From an uncultured Dorea sp. (lineage in GTDB: Bacteria > Bacillota > Clostridia > Lachnospirales > Lachnospiraceae): 64,000 nucleotides of DNA. The DNA lies in assembly GCA_910589275.1 (NCBI GenBank), contig CAJUTH010000003.1, forward strand, positions 1-64,000, written 5' to 3'. This document shows, in pieces, positions 7,806-15,076 of the stretch; within the stretch, counting starts at the first letter, position 1; every line of letters starts with the position of its first letter. The translations under genes were made by a program, and so were the position numbers. The notes beneath the pieces are model-generated. The model worked only from the letters and a program-made list of their open reading frames with translations. It was not told the DNA's origin and did not search any database.

Positions 7806-8618
7806 ATGATAGATTTTCATACACATATATTTCCAAACAAAATAGCAAAAAGTACGTTGGCAATGCTGCAGGTAAACTGCGAATCCTTTCCCTTTACGGA
7901 TGCGACGGCTGCTGGTTTAAGAGAATCCTCTGAACGAGCGGGCATTGATTGTTCAATTATTCTCCCGGTGGCTACAAGGCCGGGGCAGTTTGCTTCCATC
8001 AATCGTTTTGCGGAGCAGTTTAGGGGAGAGAATAGGCTCTTATCCTTTGGGGGCATTCATCCGGACACCGCTGATTACAAGGGGGAGCTTACATATTTAA
8101 AGGAACATGGATTCAAGGGGATTAAGCTCCACCCAGACTACCAGCAGACCTTTATTGACGACATCCGGTACAAGCGGATCATTTCATATGCCAGCGAGCT
8201 GGGACTGATCGTCAGCGTTCACGCGGGGTTTGATCCGGGTTACAAGGAACTGACGCACTGTACACCGGACCGGGTGGTGAATATGTTCGATGACGTAAGA
8301 CCGGATAAGCTGGTTTTGGCGCATATGGGGGGCTTTTTCATGTGGGACGCTGTGGAACAGTATCTTTTGGGAATTCCTGCATGGTTTGATACCGGCGTGG
8401 TGTTCGGCTATATCAAAGATGAACAGTTTATGAGGATTCTGAGAAAACAGGGGATCCCTCGGATTCTCTTTGCTACGGACTCGCCATGGGGAGACCAGAG
8501 CGCATTTGTAGAGCATATGAATGAGCTTCCACTGACGGAAGAAGAAAAACAGATGATATTCCATACCAATGCTGAGAGGCTGCTGGGCATGAAAATCCCG
8601 GTTCATAACGCAGAATAA
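7806..8618 (+). CDS. Amidohydrolase-family metal-dependent hydrolase
   Basis: A 270-residue TIM-barrel hydrolase of the amidohydrolase 2 (COG2159-like) group. The metal-binding HxH is at the very start (DFHTHIFPN), His at GIKLHPDYQ and SVHAGFD, LAHMGG further on, and the catalytic Asp is in ILFATDSPWG. Such proteins act as decarboxylases or hydrolases on small carboxylic acids; the substrate is not evident. It starts four bases after lysC and is followed by asnA, so it may act on an aspartate-linked metabolite, though this is only inference from position. No signal peptide. Confidence 0.85.
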   Translation: MIDFHTHIFPNKIAKSTLAMLQVNCESFPFTDATAAGLRESSERAGIDCSIILPVATRPGQFASINRFAEQFRGENRLLSFGGIHPDTADYKGELTYLKEHGFKGIKLHPDYQQTFIDDIRYKRIISYASELGLIVSVHAGFDPGYKELTHCTPDRVVNMFDDVRPDKLVLAHMGGFFMWDAVEQYLLGIPAWFDTGVVFGYIKDEQFMRILRKQGIPRILFATDSPWGDQSAFVEHMNELPLTEEEKQMIFHTNAERLLGMKIPVHNAE

Positions 8619-8635
8619 GAAGGGAGACAAAGAAT

Positions 8636-9646
8636 ATGGCAGAAATCATGACTCCGGAGGGATATGTATCCCCCCTTACCATACGAGAAACGGAGGTGGC
8701 GATCAAGGAGGTAAAGGATCATTTCCAGAGCGCCCTTGCAAAATCCCTCCATTTAACAAGGGTTTCGGCGCCGCTTTTTGTAAAGCCGGAGAGCGGGCTG
8801 AATGATAACTTAAACGGCGTGGAGAGGCCGGTGGCTTTTGGGATTAAGGAGCAGGACGACGATACGGCGGAGATCGTACATTCCCTTGCAAAATGGAAAC
8901 GCTATGCCCTGAAAAAATACGGCTTCCATTCGGGCGAAGGCTTATATACGGACATGAGCGCAATCCGCAGGGACGAGGACACAGACAATATCCATTCCAT
9001 CTATGTGGATCAGTGGGACTGGGAGAAGGTAATCTCTAAAGAAGAGCGCAATATGGAGACGCTGCAGTATACTGTCAGGAAGGTATATGCGGCCTTAAAG
9101 GATACGGAAGACTATATGGCGAGACGGTACAATTACATAGAAGCAATGCTTCCGGATGATATTGCCTTTATTTCTTCCCAGGAGCTTTTAGACCTGTATC
9201 CGGATCTGACTGCAAAGGAACGGGAGCATGAGTATGCCAAGGCAAAGGGTGCTGTCTTTGTATCCCAGATCGGCAAGGTGCTGTCTTCCGGGGAACGGCA
9301 TGACGGCAGAGCTCCGGATTATGACGACTGGGATTTAAACGGAGATATTATCGTATATTATCCGGTGCTTGACATTGCGCTGGAGCTGTCCTCCATGGGG
9401 ATCCGCGTAGATGAAGCATCTCTGGCAAAACAATTGAAGGCGGCGGGCTGCGAGGAGAGAAGTGAACTTGATTTCCAGAAATCCCTTCTTAATGGGGAAC
9501 TTCCTTATACCATCGGCGGCGGAATCGGACAGTCCCGAATCTGCATGTATTATCTGAGAAAGGCCCATATCGGGGAGGTGCAGTCTTCCATCTGGCCGGA
9601 GGAAATGCTGCAGGCGGCCGAGAGTCACGGAATCCAGCTTTTGTAG
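8636..9646 (+). CDS. asnA: Aspartate--ammonia ligase (asparagine synthetase A)
   Basis: A 336-residue class II aminoacyl-tRNA-synthetase-like enzyme that makes asparagine from aspartate, ammonia and ATP. Family landmarks are SGLNDNLNGVERPV (residues ~52-67), AVKWKR-like LAKWKRYAL, GLYTDMSAIRRDE and the C-terminal GGGIGQSR (class II motif 3). The length matches bacterial AsnA (about 330). The ATG at 8636 has GAAGGGAGA upstream. It is the last gene of the ybaK-lysC operon; a new promoter for rplU follows. No clear terminator was found after it. Confidence 0.96.
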   Translation: MAEIMTPEGYVSPLTIRETEVAIKEVKDHFQSALAKSLHLTRVSAPLFVKPESGLNDNLNGVERPVAFGIKEQDDDTAEIVHSLAKWKRYALKKYGFHSGEGLYTDMSAIRRDEDTDNIHSIYVDQWDWEKVISKEERNMETLQYTVRKVYAALKDTEDYMARRYNYIEAMLPDDIAFISSQELLDLYPDLTAKEREHEYAKAKGAVFVSQIGKVLSSGERHDGRAPDYDDWDLNGDIIVYYPVLDIALELSSMGIRVDEASLAKQLKAAGCEERSELDFQKSLLNGELPYTIGGGIGQSRICMYYLRKAHIGEVQSSIWPEEMLQAAESHGIQLL

Positions 9647-9689
9647 TCTGATCAACATTTAATAATTTGTGTAGAAATCGGAAAAACAC

Positions 9690-9718
9690 TTGAATTTATT
9701 GGATATGTATGTTAGTAT
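9690..9718 (+). promoter_or_regulatory. Candidate promoter of the rplU operon
   Basis: TTGAAT (9690-9695), 17 bases, then TAGTAT (9713-9718). It lies upstream of the L21-type leader and is the only reasonable match between asnA and rplU. Confidence 0.55.
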
Positions 9719-9720
9719 AA

Positions 9721-9806
9721 CGAGGTATGCCGCACAATGAGGTTTCAAGTGCTGTACCAATTGGGACAGTCACCGTAATTGGCGAGTAATGATAATAGGA
9801 GGTGCT
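9721..9806 (+). promoter_or_regulatory. L21 (RplU) ribosomal protein leader
   Basis: The 90-base untranslated segment before rplU contains CCGCACAATGAGG, a TGTACC followed by GGGACAGTCACCG, and a further AATTGGCGAG that can pair with CCAATT. This arrangement and position match my recollection of the Firmicutes L21 leader family, which lets free L21 repress its own operon. The match is from memory; a covariance-model search would decide. Confidence 0.6.
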
Positions 9807-9808
9807 AT

Positions 9809-10117
9809 ATGTACGCAATTATAGCAACAGGTGGTAAACAGTACAAAGTATCTGAAGGCGATATCATTAAAGTGGAAAAGCTTGGTGTAGAGGCTGGCGG
9901 GACTTATACATTTGACCAAGTGCTTGCAGTAAGCGATTCCGAGCTCAAGGTTGGTGCTCCTACCGTTGAGGGCGCAACTGTTGACGCGACCGTTGTTGAG
10001 AACGGCAAAGCTAAGAAAGTAATCGTTTACAAGTACAAGAGAAAGACCGGATACCATAAGAAGAACGGCCATAGACAGCAGTATACCGCTGTGAAGATTG
10101 ACAAGATCAACGCATAA
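9809..10117 (+). CDS. rplU: 50S ribosomal protein L21
   Basis: 102 residues, full length. MYAIIATGGKQYKV is the typical start, and the basic C-terminal YKYKRKTGYHKKNGHRQQ segment is the conserved 23S rRNA-binding tail. ATAGGAGGTG at 9796-9803 precedes the ATG. First gene of rplU-prp-rpmA. Confidence 0.98.
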   Translation: MYAIIATGGKQYKVSEGDIIKVEKLGVEAGGTYTFDQVLAVSDSELKVGAPTVEGATVDATVVENGKAKKVIVYKYKRKTGYHKKNGHRQQYTAVKIDKINA

Positions 10118-10131
10118 TCCGGAGATTTTTC

Positions 10132-10464
10132 ATGACGCATGTAACGATTTATCGTAACAAGAACAAAGAATGCATCGGTTTTACTGCAATCGGACATGCA
10201 GATTACGCGCAGGCAGGCGAGGATCTTGTTTGTGCCGCCGTATCTGTACTGGTCATCAATACCTGCAACGCGATTGAGAAGCTGACAGGCGCAGCCGTTT
10301 CGCTGGTTACAGACGAAGAGGAAGGGTTGATCGACTGCAGGTTAAAGGATGCTCCGTCCGAGCAGACCGGACTGCTGTTCTCCGCTATGATCCTTGGCAT
10401 TGAGAGCATGGCAGAGAACGGGGACTACGAAGAATATATTCAGTTATCATTTGAGGAGGTGTAA
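10132..10464 (+). CDS. prp: Ribosomal-processing cysteine protease Prp
   Basis: A 110-residue protease that removes the N-terminal extension of L27 in Firmicutes. The catalytic pair is His22 in AIGHADYA and Cys34 in DLVCAAVSVL, and the family's usual place between rplU and rpmA is kept. The downstream L27 carries the matching cleavage site, so enzyme and substrate are coherent. Starts 14 bases after rplU. Confidence 0.95.
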   Translation: MTHVTIYRNKNKECIGFTAIGHADYAQAGEDLVCAAVSVLVINTCNAIEKLTGAAVSLVTDEEEGLIDCRLKDAPSEQTGLLFSAMILGIESMAENGDYEEYIQLSFEEV

Positions 10465-10469
10465 CGACC

Positions 10470-10754
10470 ATGATGAAATTAAACCTTCAATATTTCGCTC
10501 ATAAAAAGGGAGTAGGTTCTACCAAGAACGGACGTGACTCCGAGTCTAAGAGATTAGGTGCCAAGAGAGCAGACGGACAGTTTGTTAAGGCTGGCAACAT
10601 TCTCTACAGACAGCGCGGAACAAAGATTCATCCGGGAACAAATGTAGGCCGCGGAGGCGACGATACATTATTCGCACTGGTTGACGGCGTTGTACGTTTT
10701 GAGAGAAAAGGAAGAGATAAGAAACAGGTTTCTATCTATCCAGTTGCAGAATAG
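10470..10754 (+). CDS. rpmA: 50S ribosomal protein L27 with Prp-cleavable leader
   Basis: 94 residues. The N-terminus MMKLNLQYFA|HKKGVGS carries the Firmicutes extension, and Prp is expected to cut after the FA at residue 10 to expose the mature N-terminus that reaches the peptidyl-transferase centre. SD GGAGGTG at 10455-10461 supports the ATG at 10470. It overlaps no neighbour and is followed by a hairpin before obgE. Confidence 0.97.
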   Translation: MMKLNLQYFAHKKGVGSTKNGRDSESKRLGAKRADGQFVKAGNILYRQRGTKIHPGTNVGRGGDDTLFALVDGVVRFERKGRDKKQVSIYPVAE

Positions 10755-10772
10755 TTTGAATGAGGTGACTTA

Positions 10773-10816
10773 AAAGTGCTGCGAAATGACTGAATTCAGT
10801 TGTGGAACAGCACTTT
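10773..10816 (+). terminator. Hairpin between rpmA and obgE, partial terminator
   Basis: AAAGTGCTG (10773-10781) pairs with CAGCACTTT (10808-10816), and the loop holds a further palindrome ACTGAATTCAGT. The T tract is weak (ATTGTTAT), so it may attenuate rather than stop transcription into obgE. The rest of the 193-base gap shows no gene. Confidence 0.45.
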
Positions 10817-10947
10817 ATTGTTATACGGACTGAGTTACCCCGGCTGCCGCAGAGCAGGCAGACAGGCAGACGGGAGTACGGAAAGTAAAGATGGATGGGA
10901 ACTCAGATACCGGCGGCTTCTAGTTGATTCGCAGAAAGGATTTTAAC

Positions 10948-12234
10948 ATGTTTGCAGACAGGGCAAAGATATTTATTAAATCAGGAAAGGGAGGCGACGG
11001 ACACGTCAGCTTTCGCAGAGAACTGTATGTCCCTAACGGGGGGCCTGACGGCGGCGACGGCGGCCGGGGCGGCGATGTGATCTTTGAGGTGGACGAGGGC
11101 TTAAATACTCTTCAGGATTTCCGTCATAAGCGAAAATTTGCCGCAAGAGACGGAGAGCAGGGCGGCAAACGGCGCTGCCACGGAAAGGATGCAGAGGATA
11201 TTATACTGAGGGTTCCGCAAGGAACGGTGATCAAAGAATCTGAATCCGGCAAGGTGATCGCAGATATGTCCGGGGAAAACCGGCGGCAGGTTATCCTAAA
11301 GGGCGGCCGGGGCGGTCTTGGCAACCAGCATTTCGCAACGGCAACCATGCAGATCCCCAAATATGCCCAGCCGGGTCAGCCGGGTCAGGAGCTATGGGTA
11401 AATCTGGAACTGAAGGTCATTGCAGACGTAGGGCTTGTGGGCTTCCCGAATGTGGGAAAGTCTACGCTTCTTTCAAGAGTTACCAACGCCCAGCCTAAGA
11501 TCGCCAACTATCACTTTACGACGCTGAACCCGAATCTAGGTGTTGTAGACCTGCCGGACGGCCGCGGATTTGTGATGGCAGATATTCCGGGACTGATCGA
11601 GGGGGCGTCGGAAGGGGTGGGACTTGGCCACGAATTTCTGCGCCACATTGAACGTACGAAGCTGATTATCCATGTAGTAGACGCGGCTGGAACTGAAGGA
11701 CGCGATCCGGTAGAGGATATCCGCAAGATCAATGAAGAGCTTAAAGCGTATAATCCGGAGATTGCCGCAAGACCGCAGGTGATCGCGGCAAATAAGATCG
11801 ATGCGATCTATCGTGATGACGGAACCGATCCGGTTTGGAGGCTGCAGCAGGAATTTGAACCGGAAGGCTATCTGGTATTTCCGATATCCGGGGTGACCGG
11901 CGAAGGACTGAATGCGCTGCTCTACCATGTATCCTGCCGTTTGAAAGAGTTAGATGATGCCCCGGTTATTTTCCAGCAGGAATACTTCCCGGAAGATGAG
12001 CTGATCTATGTGGATCTGCCCTTTACTGTGGAAAAAGAAGACGGCATGTATGTGGTGGAAGGTCCTAAGATTGAGAAAATGCTGGGATATACCAATCTGG
12101 ATACGGAAAAGGGCTTTGCATTTTTCCAGAAGTTCCTAAAAGACACCGGGATTCTGGAGGAATTAGAAGCGGCAGGTATTGAAGAAGGGGATACCGTGCG
12201 GATGTACGGCCTTCAGTTTGACTATTATAAATAA
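10948..12234 (+). CDS. obgE: GTPase Obg (ObgE/CgtA)
   Basis: A 428-residue ribosome-associated GTPase used in 50S assembly and stress control. The Gly-rich OBG fold fills residues 1-157 (GGDGGRGG, GKRRCHGKDA, GRGGLGNQHF); the G domain has G1 GFPNVGKST, G3 DIPGLIEGA and G4 NKID; an OCT domain follows at ~350-428. The ATG at 10948 is chosen over an upstream ATT/TTG because MFADRAKIFIKSGKGGDG is the family start and AGAAAGGA lies at 10933-10940. Confidence 0.97.
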   Translation: MFADRAKIFIKSGKGGDGHVSFRRELYVPNGGPDGGDGGRGGDVIFEVDEGLNTLQDFRHKRKFAARDGEQGGKRRCHGKDAEDIILRVPQGTVIKESESGKVIADMSGENRRQVILKGGRGGLGNQHFATATMQIPKYAQPGQPGQELWVNLELKVIADVGLVGFPNVGKSTLLSRVTNAQPKIANYHFTTLNPNLGVVDLPDGRGFVMADIPGLIEGASEGVGLGHEFLRHIERTKLIIHVVDAAGTEGRDPVEDIRKINEELKAYNPEIAARPQVIAANKIDAIYRDDGTDPVWRLQQEFEPEGYLVFPISGVTGEGLNALLYHVSCRLKELDDAPVIFQQEYFPEDELIYVDLPFTVEKEDGMYVVEGPKIEKMLGYTNLDTEKGFAFFQKFLKDTGILEELEAAGIEEGDTVRMYGLQFDYYK

Positions 12235-12239
12235 AGAAG

Positions 12240-12275
12240 CATCCGCATGGAAACAGCAAGATGATTATGCGGATG
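12240..12275 (+). repeat. Hairpin in the obgE-yhbY spacer
   Basis: CATCCGCAT (12240-12248) and ATGCGGATG (12267-12275) form a perfect 9-bp stem with an 18-base loop. No T tract follows, so it is more likely an mRNA stability or processing hairpin than a terminator. Confidence 0.5.
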
Positions 12276-12300
12276 ATCATAAAAAAGCGAGGAACAGGTA

Positions 12301-12591
12301 ATGACTACAAAACAGAGAGCCTATTTAAAGAGTCTGGCAATGACGATGGAGCCGATTCTGCAGATTGGCAAGAACAGTATGACCCCTGAGGTCACAAAGG
12401 CAGTTTCCGAGGCGTTAGAAGCCCGAGAGCTGATAAAGATCAGTGTTCTGCAGAATTGCGGGGACGACGCAAAAGAACTGGCCGGGGTTCTTGCCGAGCG
12501 TACGCACTCGCAGGTGGTACAGGTCATTGGCAAAAAGATTGTACTTTACAAAGAAGGAAAAAAAGAGAAAAAGAAGATTGAGTTGCCATAA
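12301..12591 (+). CDS. yhbY: CRM-domain RNA-binding protein YhbY
   Basis: A 96-residue single CRM (KH-like) domain protein that associates with pre-50S particles. It has the conserved start LTTKQRAYLKSLA-like segment (MTTKQRAYLKSLAM) and the GKNSMTPEV turn, with the final basic tail KEGKKEKKKIE. It lies between obgE and nadD as in many Firmicutes, giving a ribosome-assembly context. Confidence 0.93.
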   Translation: MTTKQRAYLKSLAMTMEPILQIGKNSMTPEVTKAVSEALEARELIKISVLQNCGDDAKELAGVLAERTHSQVVQVIGKKIVLYKEGKKEKKKIELP

Positions 12592-12631
12592 TTATTTTAT
12601 GTAAATAGTTGCGGCGTAAAGAAAGGGCACT

Positions 12632-13240
12632 ATGAAAATCGGAATCATGGGCGGTACGTTTGACCCTATTCACAATGCGCATTTGATGCTGGCGGAATAT
12701 GCCTACAGAGCATATTCTTTAGATGAAGTCTGGTTTATGCCGAACGGTAATCCGCCGCACAAACAGTATCAGAAAGGCAGAACCGACGCAGTAAAACGAG
12801 CTGATATGGTGCGGCTTGCAATTGCTGGTAATCCTGCGTTCCGGCTGGAGGAATATGAGAGCAGGCGAAGAGAGATTTCCTATTCCTATCAGACTATGGA
12901 GCATTTTCGGGCGGTCTATCCAACGCATCATTTTTACTTTATCATCGGTGCAGATTCTCTATTTGCACTGAAAAGCTGGGTTCATCCGGAACGTCTCTTA
13001 CGAACCTGTACAGTCCTTGCGGCATGCAGAGATAAGATGAACCGGCATGACCAGATGGAGGCAAAGATTAGAGAACTGAACCATGAATATCAGGCTGATA
13101 TCCGGCTTCTGGTTACACCTGTAACCGCTACGGCATCTCAAAAGCTCCGGCAGATGTGTAAGGATGGCCAGTCAATTGCCGCAGAGGTTCCAAAAGCAGT
13201 GGAAGAGTATATTATCAGCCATCATTTATATAGAAATTAG
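12632..13240 (+). CDS. nadD: Nicotinate-nucleotide adenylyltransferase
   Basis: A 202-residue enzyme that converts nicotinate mononucleotide and ATP to deamido-NAD. The nucleotidyl-transferase motif GGTFDPIHNAHL (residues 7-18, with the HxxH pair) is at the start, FIIGADSLFAL binds substrate, and a variant ISxxxxR motif appears late (TATASQKLRQM, where the usual ISSTxIR is relaxed). SD GAAAGGG precedes the ATG. Next to yqeK and rsfS as usual. Confidence 0.95.
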   Translation: MKIGIMGGTFDPIHNAHLMLAEYAYRAYSLDEVWFMPNGNPPHKQYQKGRTDAVKRADMVRLAIAGNPAFRLEEYESRRREISYSYQTMEHFRAVYPTHHFYFIIGADSLFALKSWVHPERLLRTCTVLAACRDKMNRHDQMEAKIRELNHEYQADIRLLVTPVTATASQKLRQMCKDGQSIAAEVPKAVEEYIISHHLYRN

Positions 13241-13278
13241 TATTTTTTCTAATATAGATTTGAGGAGATGTGAAACGG

Positions 13279-13854
13279 ATGAAGGAAAGACTTGCTAAAA
13301 TGCAGAAAAAGATTAAAAAATACCTGGACGAAGACAGATATCAGCATACTCTAGGCGTCATGTATACGGCAGGCGCGCTTGCAATGTGCCATGGTGTTAA
13401 TCTAGAGAAAGCATTGACTGCAGGACTCTTACATGACTGTGCAAAATGTATTCCGCCGGAAAAAAAGATAAAGCTCTGCAAAAAAAATCATATTTGGATT
13501 TCAGAGGTTGAATATGCAAATCCGGGTTTGCTGCATGCCAAGCTTGGCGCTTTTTATGCGGAGAAGAAATATCATATAGATGACGCAGACATTCTTTGCG
13601 CAATCCGATGCCATACTACCGGAAGACCGGCAATGAGTCCGCTGGACAAAGTTATTTACATTGCAGATTACATTGAACCCGGAAGGCTGGAACTACCAAA
13701 TATGAATATTGTGCGAAAGCTTGCGTTTCAGGATCTGGATTCGTGTGTCTGCAGGATTCTGGAGGATTCTCTGATATATCTGGAATCCAGAAACATTCCG
13801 TTGGATCCGATTACAGAAAGAACTTATCGATATTATAAAGATTTAGACGAGTAG
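13279..13854 (+). CDS. yqeK: YqeK-type HD hydrolase (diadenosine tetraphosphatase)
   Basis: A 191-residue HD-superfamily phosphohydrolase; the YqeK family cleaves Ap4A symmetrically into two ADP. The metal ligands are visible: His in RYQHTLGV, HD in LLHDCAK, His in LLHAKLG, His in RCHTTG and Asp in YIADYIEPGR. The ATG at 13279 is preferred because GAGGAG at 13262-13267 lies too close to the alternative GTG at 13270. Between nadD and rsfS. Confidence 0.9.
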   Translation: MKERLAKMQKKIKKYLDEDRYQHTLGVMYTAGALAMCHGVNLEKALTAGLLHDCAKCIPPEKKIKLCKKNHIWISEVEYANPGLLHAKLGAFYAEKKYHIDDADILCAIRCHTTGRPAMSPLDKVIYIADYIEPGRLELPNMNIVRKLAFQDLDSCVCRILEDSLIYLESRNIPLDPITERTYRYYKDLDE

Positions 13855-13872
13855 ATAATCAGGAGGAAAGCT

Positions 13873-14223
13873 ATGAATCAAGCAAAGGAAATGGCGCGTA
13901 CCGCGTATGACGCATTAGAGGAAAAGAAAGGAATTGATATTAAAATTATTGACATATCACAGGTTTCAGTGATAGCCGATTACTTTATTATTGCAACCGG
14001 AAATAACAGCAATCAGGTCAGTGCATTGGTAGACAATGTAGAAGAGCAGATGCATAAGAAAAATTTTTCCATGAAACAGAGAGAGGGCGGCGGTCATAGT
14101 CCTTGGGTGTTGTTAGATTATACGGATATTATTGTTCATATATTTGAGAAAGAAAGCCGGAGTTTCTATAATTTGGAACATCTTTGGCATGACGGGACAG
14201 AGATAACAAGACAAAGTCTGTAA
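13873..14223 (+). CDS. rsfS: Ribosome silencing factor RsfS
   Basis: A 116-residue protein that binds L14 and blocks subunit joining during starvation. Typical landmarks: DIKIIDISQVSVIADYFIIATGN, REGGGHSPWVLLDY and the C-terminal FYNLEHLW(H)D. Full length. AGGAGGAAAG precedes the ATG. Last gene of the rplU-rsfS run; a terminator follows 27 bases on. Confidence 0.96.
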   Translation: MNQAKEMARTAYDALEEKKGIDIKIIDISQVSVIADYFIIATGNNSNQVSALVDNVEEQMHKKNFSMKQREGGGHSPWVLLDYTDIIVHIFEKESRSFYNLEHLWHDGTEITRQSL

Positions 14224-14249
14224 AAATGGCAAAGAAATAAAATCAAAAG

Positions 14250-14292
14250 ACGCAGATTTGAAAAATATCTTTAATATCTGCGTTCTTTTTTT
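14250..14292 (+). terminator. Rho-independent terminator after rsfS
   Basis: ACGCAGAT (14250-14257) pairs with ATCTGCGT (14276-14283), followed by TCTTTTTTT. Confidence 0.85.
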
Positions 14293-14308
14293 GCAGAAAA
14301 CGCAAAAA

Positions 14309-14380
14309 GCAGAGCACGCTCTAATTTGCACTTTTATTTTACAGATCGCACTCTTTAAAATTTAGAGCATACTCTGTATC
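14309..14380 (+). repeat. Dispersed repeat element, intergenic copy
   Basis: Three AGAGNNNNCTCT-like cores (14311-14322, 14343-14354, 14364-14375) spaced 32 and 21 bases apart, ending in CTCTGTATC. The minus strand of 42799-42871, inside mutL, has the same cores at 33 and 21 bases and the same CTCTGTATC end, so the two are copies of one element. The rest of the rsfS-sigma gap (14381-14518) is AT-rich and shows no gene. Confidence 0.6.
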
Positions 14381-14518
14381 ACAAATCATAATACTAGCCG
14401 ATTTGCTTAAAAATAGTAGTCATAAATAATTTATGCCAATAAAAAATAAAGTCATTGCACCCAAATACAAAAGTCTATCGTCTAATAAGTGAAAAAGCTG
14501 TAGAAGGGAGGAAGGCTA

Positions 14519-15013
14519 TTGGATACATTACTTGTAAAACGCGCACAAAAACGAGATATGGATGCATTTGTACATCTGATAGAAAAGAATAAAAATAATC
14601 TATACAAGATTGCAAAAAGCTATCTGGGAAATGAGGAGGATATTGCAGATGCAATACAAGATACGGTTCTTTCAGCTTATGAGCATATCCATGAATTAAG
14701 GACTGCATCCTATTTTAAGACTTGGATTACACGAATTCTAATTAATCACTGCAATGATTTACTGAGACAAAAAAAGCGGTGTTTTGTTTCAGATCAAATT
14801 GAGCGGGAAGGCAGCGCGGAGCCCAGAGATGACCGGGAATTTTATGAATTGATCGGGGAACTTCCGGAGGACTACCGCATGATATTTTTACTGTATTATG
14901 GAGAGGGATTTCGAACAAGCGAAATTGCACAGATTCTAAGTATGAACGAAAATACAGTAAAAAGCAAACTCAGAAGAGGCAGGGATAAATTAAAGCATAT
15001 CTTATGTTACTAG
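14519..15013 (+). CDS. ECF-type sigma-70 family sigma factor
   Basis: A 164-residue extracytoplasmic-function sigma factor of the SigV/SigM-like kind. Region 2 is at ~residues 20-85 (YKIAKSYLGNEEDIADAIQDT, core-RNAP binding; YFKTWITRILINHC) and region 4 at ~110-160 (MIFLLYYGEGFRTSEIAQIL, helix-turn-helix, then KSKLRRGRDKL). The TTG start at 14519 has a strong GGGAGGAAGG at 14506-14514 and no better ATG. It is followed by a membrane-anchored DUF4179 protein that probably restrains it. Signals sensed are unknown. Confidence 0.9.
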   Translation: MDTLLVKRAQKRDMDAFVHLIEKNKNNLYKIAKSYLGNEEDIADAIQDTVLSAYEHIHELRTASYFKTWITRILINHCNDLLRQKKRCFVSDQIEREGSAEPRDDREFYELIGELPEDYRMIFLLYYGEGFRTSEIAQILSMNENTVKSKLRRGRDKLKHILCY

Positions 15014-15023
15014 TTTTTTATAC

Positions 15024-15056
15024 CTTATTGAACATTAGTAGTTCAATAAGTATAAT
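15024..15056 (+). promoter_or_regulatory. Promoter embedded in a perfect palindrome
   Basis: CTTATTGAAC (15024-15033) and GTTCAATAAG (15041-15050) form a perfect 10-bp inverted repeat. TTGAAC (15028-15033) is also a -35 box, and TATAAT (15051-15056) follows after exactly 17 bases, so the second arm is the promoter spacer. It should drive the DUF4179 gene separately from the sigma factor and could be blocked by a dimeric repressor. Confidence 0.65.
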
Positions 15057-15076
15057 TTATAGCAAGGAGGTTCTAT

